Shown: positions 35,639-44,774 of the stretch, piece after piece
How positions within the stretch are numbered: the stretch's first letter is position 1
How the letters are laid out: each line of letters begins with the position of its first letter
Assembly (NCBI RefSeq): GCF_900169275.1
Contig: NZ_FXZC01000005.1
Coordinates: 186,001 to 250,000, forward strand
Direction: 5' to 3'
DNA: 64,000 nt
Source: Brevibacterium casei CIP 102111
Lineage (GTDB): Bacteria > Actinomycetota > Actinomycetes > Actinomycetales > Brevibacteriaceae
Notes under the pieces: generated by a model
What the model was told of the DNA's origin: nothing
The model's input: the letters and a program-made list of their open reading frames with translations, nothing else
Database searches by the model: none
Made by a program: the position numbers and the translations under genes

Positions 35639-36712
35639 TCAGCGGGGCACATCGGTCGTCGCGACGATCGAGTCGAGGACGTGGGAGACGCTCAGGCCGT
35701 CCATCTGCGCCTCGGGACGGAGGATGACCCGGTGGCCGAGCGTCATCGGGACGAGGAACTTCACATCGTCGGGGGTGACGTAGTCGCGCCCGCCCAGCCA
35801 CGCGAACGCCCGGGCGGCGGCGAGCATCCGCGTCGCCCCGCGCGGGGAGACGCCGAGGGCCAGCGACGGCGCCTCCCGGGTGGCCCGGGCGAGGTCGACG
35901 ATGTAGGAGATGATCTCCGGGGCGATGTGGACGCCGGCGATCGCCGAGCGGGCCCGGGCGATCATCGCGGCGTCGAGGACGGGCCTCAGCCCTGCGGCCG
36001 TGAGCTGGGAGGCGTCGAAGCCGCGGGCATGGCGGTCGAGGATCTCGTACTCGAAGTCGCGATCGGGCAGGGTGAGGACGAGCTTGAAGAGGAACCGGTC
36101 GAGCTGGGCTTCGGGCAGCGGGTACGTGCCCTCGTACTCGAGCGGGTTCTGTGTGGCGGCGACGAGGAACGGCTCGGGAAGGCTGCGGGAGCGCCCGCCG
36201 ACGGAGACCTGGTGCTCCTCCATCGCCTCGAGCAGTGCCGACTGCGTCTTCGGCGGGGTGCGGTTGATCTCGTCGGCGATGAGGACGTTGGTGAACACTG
36301 GGCCGGGACGGAACTCGAAGTCGGACGCCGAGGCATCCCAGACGAGGGAGCCGGTGACGTCGGAGGGCATGAGGTCGGGGGTGAACTGGATGCGGGTGTG
36401 GTCGAGGTCGACAGCAGTGGCGAAGCTGCGCACGAGGAGGGTCTTCGCGACGCCGGGCACACCTTCGAGGAGGACGTGGCCCTGGCACAGGAGCGCGAGG
36501 AGCAGTCCGGTGACCGCATCGTCCTGCCCGACGACGGCCTTCCCGATCTCCGCGCGCACAGCGGCGAAGGCCGCCCGCAGCGGGTCGGGGTCGCCGCCCT
36601 GCCCGGGAGCTGCGTCTCCGGCGGGGGAACGCGGGGTCGCCTCGGCGGGAGGCATCGGAGGCCGGGCGGGTGCCGGGGGAGCCTGGTCGTGCGGGTGAGG
36701 GCCTGTGGTCAT
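35639..36712 (-). CDS. MoxR-family AAA+ ATPase
   Basis: 357 residues. A ~40-residue Pro/Ala-rich tail precedes the AAA+ core: Walker A GVPGVAKT (84-91), Walker B NVLIADEINRTPPKTQ (about 145), sensor 1 FLVAATQNPLEYEGTYPLPE and sensor 2 GVSPRGATRML. All catalytic residues are present. MoxR proteins act as chaperone-like ATPases in partnership with von Willebrand A/DUF58 proteins, here the next gene. ATG 36712 overlaps the DUF4350 stop by 4 bases, and the open frame upstream of it runs through that gene and is not coding. Confidence 0.92.
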   Translation of the reverse strand: MTTGPHPHDQAPPAPARPPMPPAEATPRSPAGDAAPGQGGDPDPLRAAFAAVRAEIGKAVVGQDDAVTGLLLALLCQGHVLLEGVPGVAKTLLVRSFATAVDLDHTRIQFTPDLMPSDVTGSLVWDASASDFEFRPGPVFTNVLIADEINRTPPKTQSALLEAMEEHQVSVGGRSRSLPEPFLVAATQNPLEYEGTYPLPEAQLDRFLFKLVLTLPDRDFEYEILDRHARGFDASQLTAAGLRPVLDAAMIARARSAIAGVHIAPEIISYIVDLARATREAPSLALGVSPRGATRMLAAARAFAWLGGRDYVTPDDVKFLVPMTLGHRVILRPEAQMDGLSVSHVLDSIVATTDVPR

Positions 36713-37929
36713 GGGATCTCGCTTTCGATGGTGCTGATGAGGTCGACGAGGGCGGTGAGCTCGCGGTCGTCGGCAGGGACCGCGGTGACGAACACCGTTC
36801 TCAGCTGCGTGGGGTCGCGTCCGGTGGTCGCGCTCATCCGGGCGAGGATCTCCTCCCGCCCGGCCTCCGAGCTCAGTGCCAGTCGGCGCGCGATGCGCAG
36901 CAGGGCGGCGGTGCGCAGGGCGTGGAGGGCGCCGAGGCGGTCGCCGCTGCGTTCGGCCAGTGCGGCACGACCGTGGACGGTCTCGACGGCGGGGACGACG
37001 ACGGGGAGGCGTTCGACGGCGAGCGGGCCGAAGCGGCGGCCGGCGACGAGGAGGACGACGATGAGGCAGGGCAGCATCCATACGGTGCCGGCGATGAACC
37101 AGTCCGGCACGTAGTCGAGCGTCGACGGCGGAGCGTCCCCGGAGGCGTCCGGGCGCGGGTAGTAGACGACGAGGCGGTCGGTCTGCGAGAGCGTCGAGAG
37201 GGCAAGCGCCGCGTTGCCGTCCTCGGTGATCGTCCCGTTGCTCACCCATGCGGGGTTGCCGAGGACGGTGACGGGGAACCGGCCGCCGTCGTCGACGACG
37301 AGCTGACCCGCAGGACTCGTCTGCTCGTCGACGCCCGGGCCGGTGAAGGGATAGCACACGGTGGCGCCGTCGACCGGCTCGTAGCGGGTCTGCCCGGTGC
37401 TCACCTCGCCGGCGGCACGGGCCGCGGGCAGCGGGCAGTCGGGCGGGGAGGTCGCATCGGGCTGGGCGAGCGGGTCGGAGTCGGCGTCGGCGGCGAGGCG
37501 CGCGGTGAAGCGTGCGACCGCGACGCCTGGGTCGACGAGAACGAGCCGGTTGCCCTGGGAGGCCAGCGCCGAGGTGAGGCCGTCGACGTCGCCCCGGGAG
37601 AGTCCCTCGGCGCCGGTGAGGATGAGCAGCGTCGTACCCGGCACGGCGCTTGCCTCGCGGGCCTCCTGGGCGTCCTCTGTCGTGCTCACCTGCGTGCCGT
37701 GGTCGCGCAGCGTCTCGATGAGCGCCTTCGTGCCGTCGCGCTGTGTCGAATCGAAGTGGAGGGGGTCGGCGGGCTGTCCGTCGTCGCCGAGGAGCATCGT
37801 GACGATGACGGTGAGGAGGACGACGGCGACGCCGACGATCCACACCCCGGCCGAGCGCATCCGGGTCCGCAGACCCACGGTGGGGGCCGTGCGGGTGCCG
37901 CGGGCGGCGACGTCGAGGGAGGCGCTCAT
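36709..37929 (-). CDS. DUF4350 domain membrane protein
   Basis: 406 residues. One helix at ~27-47 (GVWIVGVAVVLLTVIVTMLL) and one near 285-305 (VWMLPCLIVVLLVAG) bracket an extracytoplasmic DUF4350 region: DGTKALIETLRDHG, LLILTGAEGLSRGD, NRLVLVDPG. The tail (about 100 residues) is cytoplasmic. DUF4350 resembles type 1 glutamine amidotransferase-like folds and is known from MoxR loci; no activity is established. It overlaps its neighbours on both sides by ATGA, so the whole set is one polycistron. Confidence 0.85.
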   Translation of the reverse strand: MSASLDVAARGTRTAPTVGLRTRMRSAGVWIVGVAVVLLTVIVTMLLGDDGQPADPLHFDSTQRDGTKALIETLRDHGTQVSTTEDAQEAREASAVPGTTLLILTGAEGLSRGDVDGLTSALASQGNRLVLVDPGVAVARFTARLAADADSDPLAQPDATSPPDCPLPAARAAGEVSTGQTRYEPVDGATVCYPFTGPGVDEQTSPAGQLVVDDGGRFPVTVLGNPAWVSNGTITEDGNAALALSTLSQTDRLVVYYPRPDASGDAPPSTLDYVPDWFIAGTVWMLPCLIVVLLVAGRRFGPLAVERLPVVVPAVETVHGRAALAERSGDRLGALHALRTAALLRIARRLALSSEAGREEILARMSATTGRDPTQLRTVFVTAVPADDRELTALVDLISTIESEIP

Positions 37930-38594
37930 CGCAGCGCTCCCGTCTGTGGGCCCGCGGGCAGGCGGGAGAGATCGGCGTCGAGGCTGACGAACTGCGCGAA
38001 GAGCGCGCGCAGTTCGTCGTCCGAACGCTGCGGTGCCGACTCCTCGCCGAAGACGAGGTCGTTGAAGACCTCGGCGACCCGGTCGAGGTCCTCCGCACGG
38101 GAGGGGACGGCCCGGCCTGCGGTGCGGGCGAGTTCGCTCGCGGTGGCCGCGTCGTCGAGGTCGACGACGCCGCGCAGCGCAAGGACGGCGAAGATCGCGC
38201 GTGCCTGGTCGGCGACGGCGGTGCGGAGGTCCCCGCGGTCCGCTGCGGCCTGCGCGCTCTGTCGCCACGGCTGCGGCTGCGGGGCGGCGACGACGGCGTC
38301 GAAGGCGCTCACGGGCACCTGCACCCGGCGCAGGCCGAGGCGCCGGACCCGCCAGACGATGAGGACGACGATCGCTGCGAGGGCGAGGACGACGAGGAGG
38401 AGGAGCCACGGGGAGTTCCCGCTAAGAGCGGCGGAGACGAGCCCGGAGAGCACGTCGTCGACCCAGCGGCCGAGTCGTTCGAGCGGGGTGAGGTCGGTCG
38501 CGGAGTACTCGTCGCGGCGCAGCTCCTCTTCGAGCCACCTCCGCCCGGTGTCGCGGTCGACGGGGGCGGCGGAGAGGGCGGCGGCAGTGTTCAT
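37926..38594 (-). CDS. DUF4129 domain membrane protein
   Basis: 222 residues. N-terminal soluble part (DTGRRWLEEELRRDEYS), one membrane helix at ~60-82 (SPWLLLLVVLALAAIVVLIV), then a cytoplasmic DUF4129 segment with DAVVAA, AAADRGDLRTAVADQARAIF and LDRVAEVFNDLVFGEES. DUF4129 is often found at the end of transglutaminase-like proteins in DUF58/MoxR loci; here it stands alone, and no transglutaminase gene is in the cluster. It overlaps both flanking genes by 4 bases. Confidence 0.85.
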   Translation of the reverse strand: MNTAAALSAAPVDRDTGRRWLEEELRRDEYSATDLTPLERLGRWVDDVLSGLVSAALSGNSPWLLLLVVLALAAIVVLIVWRVRRLGLRRVQVPVSAFDAVVAAPQPQPWRQSAQAAADRGDLRTAVADQARAIFAVLALRGVVDLDDAATASELARTAGRAVPSRAEDLDRVAEVFNDLVFGEESAPQRSDDELRALFAQFVSLDADLSRLPAGPQTGALR

Positions 38595-39646
38595 GCGCTG
38601 CGCTCCTCCTCACCGCGGATGAGGACGAGGTCGTAGCCCTCGCCGCGCATCCTGGCATCGAAATAGCACGCGCACACGAGGCACGAGAAGTAGCCGAAGA
38701 GGACAGCCGAGGAGATCGTCGTCAGGGCGAGCACGACTGCCCCGACGACGATGCCGATCGCGGTCATCACCGCGACGTCGCCCTCGGCGGCGGCGAGGCC
38801 GATGACGGCGAGGGTGGTGAGGACGAGGAGGAACGGGCTGAGGATGAGCTGGATGAGCTGGTTGGAGAGGACGTAGCCGAGGCCGAGCTGACCGAGGAGG
38901 CGCCAGAGGCCGCGACCGGTGAGCCGCCATGACCGGGCCACGGCCGCGGGCACGCGCAGCCCCTCGGCGCCGATGGCCGTGCCGACGAGTGCGAGGCGGA
39001 GGTTGACCCAGACGACCGCGCAGACCCAGAGGAGGAGGGAGAGGACGCCGACGACGACGGCGGGCACGGTCGCCTCGGCGAGGCTGAGCAGGGTCGCGGG
39101 GACGAGGAGGACGAGGAGGAGTCCGAGGTCGATGCCGGTGATGAGTCCGGCGGCGAGGACGAGACGCCACCGTCGGCCGCGCAGCGCCCGCCATGATTCG
39201 GCCAACCCCATCCGCCTCGCCCCGAAGGAGGCCTCGGCTGCGGGGACGGTGAGCCCGGCGAGGAAGTGGACGAGGCCGAGGCTGAGGAGGCTGAGGACGA
39301 ACGACCCGAGCTGGGCGAGGAGGGAGAACCCGGAGAGCGCCTCGTCGTTGCCCATGAGGTCGCGGAGAAAGGGGAGGAAGGTGAGGGCGAGACCGGCGCC
39401 GACTGCGGTGAGCAGGAGGGTCCAGAGGCTGAGCACGATGAGCGGGGCGCCGATCGCCGGTCCGGGGGCGAAGCGGAGCAGGCGGAAGCCGGAGTCGAGG
39501 ACCTCGAAGAACGTCAGTGGCCGCTTCGCGAGGATCCCCCGCCTCAGCGGCGGTGACCACGGCTGCGGACCGGGAGCGGGACCGCGGGGCTGCCACCGGC
39601 CCGTATGCCAGTTGACCTGCGAAGTCCATGCGTTCGTGCGTCCCAT
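38591..39646 (-). CDS. Multi-pass membrane protein heading the MoxR operon
   Basis: 351 residues with about six hydrophobic stretches (GPAIGAPLIVLSLWTLLLTA; LGSFVLSLLSLGLVHFLAGL; LVLAAGLITGIDLGLLLVLL; TVPAVVVGVLSLLLWVCAVV; and a C-terminal pair). Blocks such as RPLTFFEVLDSGFRLLRFAPG and RGLWRLLGQLGLGYVLSNQL match the 'glycerophosphodiester phosphodiesterase membrane domain' type of protein usual at this place; no catalytic phosphodiesterase is present. ATG 39646 lies 8 bases after CAGGAT; an ATG 18 bases further upstream is less likely. It heads a five-gene polycistron and is divergent from mtrA. Confidence 0.78.
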   Translation of the reverse strand: MGRTNAWTSQVNWHTGRWQPRGPAPGPQPWSPPLRRGILAKRPLTFFEVLDSGFRLLRFAPGPAIGAPLIVLSLWTLLLTAVGAGLALTFLPFLRDLMGNDEALSGFSLLAQLGSFVLSLLSLGLVHFLAGLTVPAAEASFGARRMGLAESWRALRGRRWRLVLAAGLITGIDLGLLLVLLVPATLLSLAEATVPAVVVGVLSLLLWVCAVVWVNLRLALVGTAIGAEGLRVPAAVARSWRLTGRGLWRLLGQLGLGYVLSNQLIQLILSPFLLVLTTLAVIGLAAAEGDVAVMTAIGIVVGAVVLALTTISSAVLFGYFSCLVCACYFDARMRGEGYDLVLIRGEEERSA

Positions 39647-39654
39647 CACCCTCA

Positions 39655-39719
39655 ATCCTGCCATGGAAGTCAGGGGGAGAGTGTCATGGTCGAAACTTCA
39701 CCGGACTTTGGGCGACAAT
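39655..39719. promoter_or_regulatory. Divergent promoter between the MoxR operon and mtrA
   Basis: Minus strand CAGGAT (39655-39660), 8 bases before ATG 39646. Plus strand GACAAT (39714-39719), 6 bases before the mtrA ATG. The two starts are 79 bases apart, so any MtrA site here could affect both operons. Confidence 0.5.
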
Positions 39720-39725
39720 AGAGGT

Positions 39726-40406
39726 ATGAACGCGCGTATCCTCGTAGTTGATGATGACACGGCCCTGGCCGAGATGATCGGAATCGTGCTCAAGAGCGAG
39801 GGCTTCGAGCCCTTCTTCTGCGCGACCGGCGACCAGGCCTTCGACGAGTTCCAGAAGGTGGGACCCGATCTCGTCCTCCTCGACCTCATGCTCCCGGGCA
39901 AGGACGGACTCGAAGTGTGCCGTGAGATCCGCGAGGTCTCGTCCGTCCCCATCATCATGCTCACCGCGAAGTCCGACACCGTCGACGTCGTCCTCGGACT
40001 CGAATCCGGTGCCGACGACTACGTGCCCAAGCCGTTCAAGCCCAAGGAGCTCATCGCACGCGTGCGCGCGCGCCTGCGGATCTCCGAACCCCAGGCCCCC
40101 GAACTGCTCACCGTCGGCGATGTCGTCGTCGACGTCGCCGGCCACACCGTGACCAAGGGTGGGGCGCCGATCTCGCTCACCCCGCTCGAGTTCGACCTCC
40201 TCGTCGCGCTCGCCCGCAAGCCGTGGCAGGTGTTCTCCCGGGAGACCCTGCTCGAGGAGGTCTGGGGATACCGGCACGCGGCGGACACCCGCCTCGTCAA
40301 CGTCCACGTGCAGCGTCTGCGCTCGAAGATCGAACGTGACCCGGAGAAGCCGGACATCATCGTCACGGTGCGCGGCGTCGGATACAAGGCAGGCCGAGCC
40401 GCGTGA
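39726..40406 (+). CDS. mtrA: Two-component response regulator MtrA
   Basis: 226 residues, OmpR/PhoB class. Receiver domain with acidic pair Asp9-Asp11, phospho-acceptor Asp53 (VLLDLMLPGKDG), Thr and Lys in MLTAKSD and YVPKPFKPKEL; winged-helix DNA-binding domain from ~130 (LTPLEFDLLVALARKPWQVF, RETLLEEVWGY, NVHVQRLRSKIE). Very close in length and sequence to mycobacterial and corynebacterial MtrA, which controls wall hydrolases, septation and osmotic response. It is followed by its kinase with an ATGA-type overlap. The secreted NlpC/P60 hydrolase at 14870 is a plausible target, by analogy only. Confidence 0.96.
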   Translation: MNARILVVDDDTALAEMIGIVLKSEGFEPFFCATGDQAFDEFQKVGPDLVLLDLMLPGKDGLEVCREIREVSSVPIIMLTAKSDTVDVVLGLESGADDYVPKPFKPKELIARVRARLRISEPQAPELLTVGDVVVDVAGHTVTKGGAPISLTPLEFDLLVALARKPWQVFSRETLLEEVWGYRHAADTRLVNVHVQRLRSKIERDPEKPDIIVTVRGVGYKAGRAA

Positions 40407-42280
40407 AACCCTCCTCCGCCGTGCGCGGAGCCCTCCGCACCACCGCTGAGAGTCTGAAGACGTTCTGGGAGTTCGTCCGCAGGTCCTTCAGCTATTCCCT
40501 CCAGGTCCGCATCGTCGTCCTCACCATCATCCTCACCTCGGTGGCGATCTTCGGCGTCGGGACGTACATGTCCCAGCAGATCTCTCGCGGACTCTTCGAC
40601 ACCCGACTCGACTCGCTCTCCGGGCAGGCGTCGAACATCGTCTCCGAGCTGCGCAGCGTCGCCCCCGCCGACGGGCAGGCGATCACCCAGGAGAACCTCT
40701 CCGCGCAGCTGTCGTCGATCTACAACCGGTCGACCGGGTCCGTCTACGCGCTCTCGCTCGAGCCGAAGGACCCGAACTCCGCCTTCTCGACGATCAGCGC
40801 GGGCATGGACTCCTCCGCAGGCTCCGTGTCGGCGATGCCCGTCAGCGACGATCTCCAGGCGGCCATCGGACAGGCCCCGACCGATGACATGCTCTACCAG
40901 TCGGTGAGTCTGCCCGGCGATGCGGGACCGGGCCTGCTCATCACCCAGGAGCTGACGATCCCCGGTGCGGGTCAGTTCCAGCTCTACTACCTGGGCGACC
41001 TCCGCGAGCAGCAGAACACGCTCGACTTCGTCCAGCGCTCGATGCTCGTCGCCGCCCTCGTCCTCGTCGTCCTCGTCGGCGCGGTCGCGTGGATCGTCAC
41101 CCGGCTCGTCGTCACCCCCGTGCGCACCGGCGCCGAGGTGGCCAGGCTCATCGCCGACGGCGACCTCGACGAGCGGATGCCCGTCCACGGCAACGACGAG
41201 ATCGCCGTGCTCGGGGAGAGCTTCAACGATATGGCCGACACGCTCCAGCACCAGATCCAGCAGATGGAACGGCTGTCCGTGCTCCAGCGGCAGTTCGTCT
41301 CCGACGTCTCCCACGAGCTGCGCACGCCGCTCGCGACGATCCGCGCGGCCGCGGACCTCATCTACGATGCCCGCGACGACCTCGACCCGGTCACCGCCCG
41401 CAGCGCCGAGCTGCTCAACTCGCAGGCCGAGCGCTTCGACAGCCTGCTCTCGGACCTGCTCGAGATCTCCCGCTACGATGCCGGCGCCGCCGCCCTCGTC
41501 GCCAAACCCGTCGACGTCTGCGCGATCGTCACCTCGGTCATCGAGAACGTCTCGATGGTCGCCGACCAGATGTCGACGCACATCGTCGTCCACGCCCCCT
41601 CGTCGCCGGTGATGGCCGAGATCGACCGCGTGCGCATCACCCGGATCATCCGCAACCTCGTCGTCAACGCCATCGAGCACGGCGAGGGCAAGCCGATCGA
41701 CGTCTACGTCGCCTCGAACGCCGAGGCGGTGGCGGTGAGCGTGCGCGACCACGGCGTGGGCATGAACGAGGAGCAGGTCGAGCACGTCTTCGACCGGTTC
41801 TGGCGGGCCGACCCCGCGCGCAAGCGGACCCTGGGCGGTTCGGGCCTCGGCCTGGCGATCTCGCTCGAGGACGCGCACCTCCACAACGGCTGGCTCCAGG
41901 TGTGGGGCAACCCGGGGGAGGGGTCGTGCTTCCGGCTGACGATCCCCCGGCGACCGGACCAGGAGATCACCTCCTCGCCGCTGCCTCTGCCGCCGCGCGA
42001 CGCCCAGATCCGCGGTGCCGCGCTCGTCGCCGGGCCGCTGTCATCCGACGGTTCGGTGCGGATCCAGACCGGATCGATCCCGATCGTCGTCGAGACCGAA
42101 CCCGACGCGGACGCTGCGCCGGAGAGGTCGGGCGGTCGCACCGCGCAGGCAGCGCCCGCTGCCGCCGCAACCGCCCCGGAGCAGTCGGGGACACGGCACG
42201 CGGCGGCACAGCAGCCGGCGACGGCGGCGACCGGCACGGTCGAGGAACCGCCCGCGGAGACACAGGAGGGACGCCCATGA
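40403..42280 (+). CDS. mtrB: Sensor histidine kinase MtrB
   Basis: 625 residues, partner of MtrA. Helix 1 at ~32-55 and helix 2 at ~213-236 enclose an extracytoplasmic sensor domain of about 160 residues; then HAMP (TPVRTGAEVARLIADGDL), HisKA with His304 in SDVSHELRTPLATIR, and HATPase with NLVVNAIEHGEG (N box), VRDHGVGM (G1), FDRFWRADPARK and GGSGLGLAIS (G2). The last ~95 residues are low-complexity Ala/Pro/Glu. It overlaps mtrA upstream and lpqB downstream by 4 bases each, so the three are co-translated. Confidence 0.95.
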   Translation: MKPSSAVRGALRTTAESLKTFWEFVRRSFSYSLQVRIVVLTIILTSVAIFGVGTYMSQQISRGLFDTRLDSLSGQASNIVSELRSVAPADGQAITQENLSAQLSSIYNRSTGSVYALSLEPKDPNSAFSTISAGMDSSAGSVSAMPVSDDLQAAIGQAPTDDMLYQSVSLPGDAGPGLLITQELTIPGAGQFQLYYLGDLREQQNTLDFVQRSMLVAALVLVVLVGAVAWIVTRLVVTPVRTGAEVARLIADGDLDERMPVHGNDEIAVLGESFNDMADTLQHQIQQMERLSVLQRQFVSDVSHELRTPLATIRAAADLIYDARDDLDPVTARSAELLNSQAERFDSLLSDLLEISRYDAGAAALVAKPVDVCAIVTSVIENVSMVADQMSTHIVVHAPSSPVMAEIDRVRITRIIRNLVVNAIEHGEGKPIDVYVASNAEAVAVSVRDHGVGMNEEQVEHVFDRFWRADPARKRTLGGSGLGLAISLEDAHLHNGWLQVWGNPGEGSCFRLTIPRRPDQEITSSPLPLPPRDAQIRGAALVAGPLSSDGSVRIQTGSIPIVVETEPDADAAPERSGGRTAQAAPAAAATAPEQSGTRHAAAQQPATAATGTVEEPPAETQEGRP

Positions 42281-44001
42281 CGACGACCGGACACCTGCGG
42301 CGACTCGCCGCCATCGTCCTCGCTGTGCTGCTCGGGCTCGTGCTCTCGGCGTGCTCGTCGATCCCGACGAGCTCACCCGTCGGGCACCTCGAGGCCCGAT
42401 CGAACGACCCCGGCGCCGACAGCGCGCGCATCCCCGACGGGCCGAAACCCGGCGACAGCGTCGGGGAGATCGTCCGCGGCTTCCTCGCCGCGGGTGCCGG
42501 AACCGGCAACAACTTCGCCGTCGCGAAGTCGTTCCTCACCGAGGCCGAGGCCCAGGAGTGGAATCCGCTCGCCTCCGTCTCCGTGCTCCCCGGCGACACG
42601 GACATCGACTCCCTCAACTACGAGGTGACCTCGGATCAGAAGACGCTGACGATGTCCGCCCCCGTCGTCGGCATCGTCGACTCCTCAGGGGTCTTCTCCT
42701 CGGCGACGCCGAACACGCGGTCGAACCTCGAGTTCTCCCTCCGGCAGGAGAACGGGGAGTGGCGGATCTCTTCGGCGCCCAACGGACTCCTCGTCTCCCG
42801 CACGACGTTCCGCACGATCTTCCTCAACTACTCGCTCGAGTTCTTCACCTCCGACTTCTCCTATCTCGTACCCGACTCGCGGTGGTTCCTCCGCTCCTCG
42901 TCGACGCCGACGGCGATCATCAACGAACTCCTCGCCGGTCCCGCCCCCTACCTCGCCGGCGCCGTCGTCACAGCGGCTCCCGACGGGGCGAAGCTCGCCG
43001 ACTCGAACGTCGTGACCATCGAGAGCGGAGTCGCCCGAGTCTCGCTCGGCAACCTCACCCCGGCACCGACGGACAGGGAGAAGGGGCTCATCCGCCAGCA
43101 GATCTCGTCCACCCTCAAAGCGATCCCCTCGATCTCGAGCGTCGAGCTGAGCATCGGCGGTCAGGTCGTCTCGGAGAGCCTGCAGCCGAAGACCGACTCC
43201 TCGGTCCAGGTCGACGGACCGCCGGTCGTCATCGCCGAGAACCGGATCTCCCGGATCTCGGGCACGACCGTGGCGAGGGTGGAGAACAGTCCGGACCTCA
43301 AGGGCGCCGAGGCGAGCGACCCGGCCGTGTCCTTCGACGACTCGATCTACTCCTACCTCTCCGAGGGCGGGAAGAACCTCCGCCGTCTCAAAGCCGATTC
43401 GTCCGAAGCGCGCACCGTGCTCAGCGGTGAGTCGCTCGAGGGCCCGAGCATCGACCGCTTCAACACGATCTGGACGGGGGAGCGGAAGAACAAGGGCGAG
43501 ATCATCGCCGTCGGCCGCGACGACGAGGTCTACCGGGTGTCCGCGGACTTCCTCTCCGGTCGGGACCTGCTCGACCTCGAGGTCTCCCGCGACGGCACAC
43601 GGCTCGCGGTGCTCAGCCGGCAGGGCAGCGAGCCCGCGCGCATCGACGTCGTCGGCATTCCCCGCGACCGGGCGGGCAACCCGTCGTCCGCGCTCGCCGA
43701 CGCCCCGCTCCAGGTCGGCTCGTACTTCACGGAGATCAGGGACATCTCCTGGGCGGGCTCGACCTCGCTCGCCGCGCTCGCCCAGCTGCCGGGGGAGACC
43801 GTCCAGCCCTACCGCGTCGGCGTCTCCGGACCACCCGAGCAGCTCGGACAGCTGCCCGGCGGCGGGGACCGCATCGCCGCCGGGGAGGACGGTCGATCGA
43901 TCCTCGTCACGAGCAGCGCGGGGGAGATCTACTCGTACAACTCCAACGCGTGGCAGAAGCTCATCGACGTCACCGCCAAGGATCCCGCCTACCCCGGCTG
44001 A
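42277..44001 (+). CDS. lpqB: Lipoprotein LpqB (MtrAB accessory)
   Basis: 574 residues. Signal peptide with lipobox LVLSAC; lipidated Cys26. A GerMN domain lies at ~190-300 (LLAGPAPYLAGAVVTAAPDG), followed by an LpqB beta-propeller-type region (GPSIDRFNTIWTGE, VSRDGTRLAVLSR, ISWAGSTSLAALAQ). LpqB is reported to act with MtrB as a sensor modulator in mycobacteria. ATG 42277 overlaps mtrB by 4 bases; the open frame upstream is antiphase to mtrB and not real. comF follows after 8 bases. Confidence 0.94.
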   Translation: MTTTGHLRRLAAIVLAVLLGLVLSACSSIPTSSPVGHLEARSNDPGADSARIPDGPKPGDSVGEIVRGFLAAGAGTGNNFAVAKSFLTEAEAQEWNPLASVSVLPGDTDIDSLNYEVTSDQKTLTMSAPVVGIVDSSGVFSSATPNTRSNLEFSLRQENGEWRISSAPNGLLVSRTTFRTIFLNYSLEFFTSDFSYLVPDSRWFLRSSSTPTAIINELLAGPAPYLAGAVVTAAPDGAKLADSNVVTIESGVARVSLGNLTPAPTDREKGLIRQQISSTLKAIPSISSVELSIGGQVVSESLQPKTDSSVQVDGPPVVIAENRISRISGTTVARVENSPDLKGAEASDPAVSFDDSIYSYLSEGGKNLRRLKADSSEARTVLSGESLEGPSIDRFNTIWTGERKNKGEIIAVGRDDEVYRVSADFLSGRDLLDLEVSRDGTRLAVLSRQGSEPARIDVVGIPRDRAGNPSSALADAPLQVGSYFTEIRDISWAGSTSLAALAQLPGETVQPYRVGVSGPPEQLGQLPGGGDRIAAGEDGRSILVTSSAGEIYSYNSNAWQKLIDVTAKDPAYPG

Positions 44002-44009
44002 GGACGGAC

Positions 44010-44708
44010 ATGGGTCTGCTCAGCGAGCTCTCCGAACTCTTCCTGCCGCGGCGCTGCGCGGGATGCGGGCGGGAGACCGTCTCGCTGTGCACGACGTGCC
44101 TCCAGCTCCTCGGCGGGATCCCGCGGGCGATGGAGACGCGGTACGCCACGCTGCCCGTCGTCGGGGTCTCGGAATACAATTCGCGCCTGTCCCACATGGT
44201 GGTCAATTTCAAGGACAATGGGCGGCGCGACATCCTCGACCCCCTCGCGCTCGGCCTCGCCCGTTCGATCGTCGCGGCCCTCGACCTCGTCGGCCACTCC
44301 GGCGGCCCGGTGCGCGTCGTGCCCGCCCCGAGCTCGGAGCAGGCGAAGCGGCGTCGCGGCGGGTCGCACACCGCAGTCCTCGCGCGCCGCGCGGCAGCGC
44401 TCTCACCGGAGCTCTCGCTCGTCGTCGCCGACGTCCTCGTCGCGAGGCGACGACACGATCAGGTCGGACTCGGCGCCCACGCCCGGGCGAAGAATGCCCG
44501 GCAATCGCAATTCCTCATTCCCGACTACGCCGCCGAGATCGGCCGAGAAATGCCGACGACGCTGCTCGTCGACGATTTCTCGACCACCGGCGCAACCTTG
44601 GCCGAAAGCACACGAGTCTTGACATCGGTGCAGGTCAGGCCCACTGCAGCCGCGGTCATCGGGCTCGGCCGTGGGGGCACTCGATTTGTCTCTCCCTTTA
44701 CTGTATAA
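44010..44708 (+). CDS. ComF-family phosphoribosyltransferase-like protein
   Basis: 232 residues. N-terminal zinc-binding set Cys16, Cys19, Cys27, Cys30 (RRCAGCGRETVSLCTTC) and a C-terminal PRPP loop (LLVDDFSTTGATLAES). ComF is needed for DNA uptake in competent bacteria, but in actinobacteria the gene sits between lpqB and hpf with no competence genes, and its role is uncertain. ATG 44010 is chosen as AGGACGG lies just upstream. Motifs VVPAPSSEQAKRRRGGSHT and QVGLGAHARAKNA are family signatures. Confidence 0.88.
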   Translation: MGLLSELSELFLPRRCAGCGRETVSLCTTCLQLLGGIPRAMETRYATLPVVGVSEYNSRLSHMVVNFKDNGRRDILDPLALGLARSIVAALDLVGHSGGPVRVVPAPSSEQAKRRRGGSHTAVLARRAAALSPELSLVVADVLVARRRHDQVGLGAHARAKNARQSQFLIPDYAAEIGREMPTTLLVDDFSTTGATLAESTRVLTSVQVRPTAAAVIGLGRGGTRFVSPFTV

Positions 44709-44774
44709 CGGTGTTTACCCATCCAAGGGAATGGGATCGGATTCCTCCGAAGAACGAGTCGCTAAGGACCCATC

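Noticed and set aside
44010..44708. Evidence for natural competence
   Set aside because: The ComF-like gene is alone; its place between lpqB and hpf is a conserved actinobacterial arrangement, and no uptake genes are in the window.
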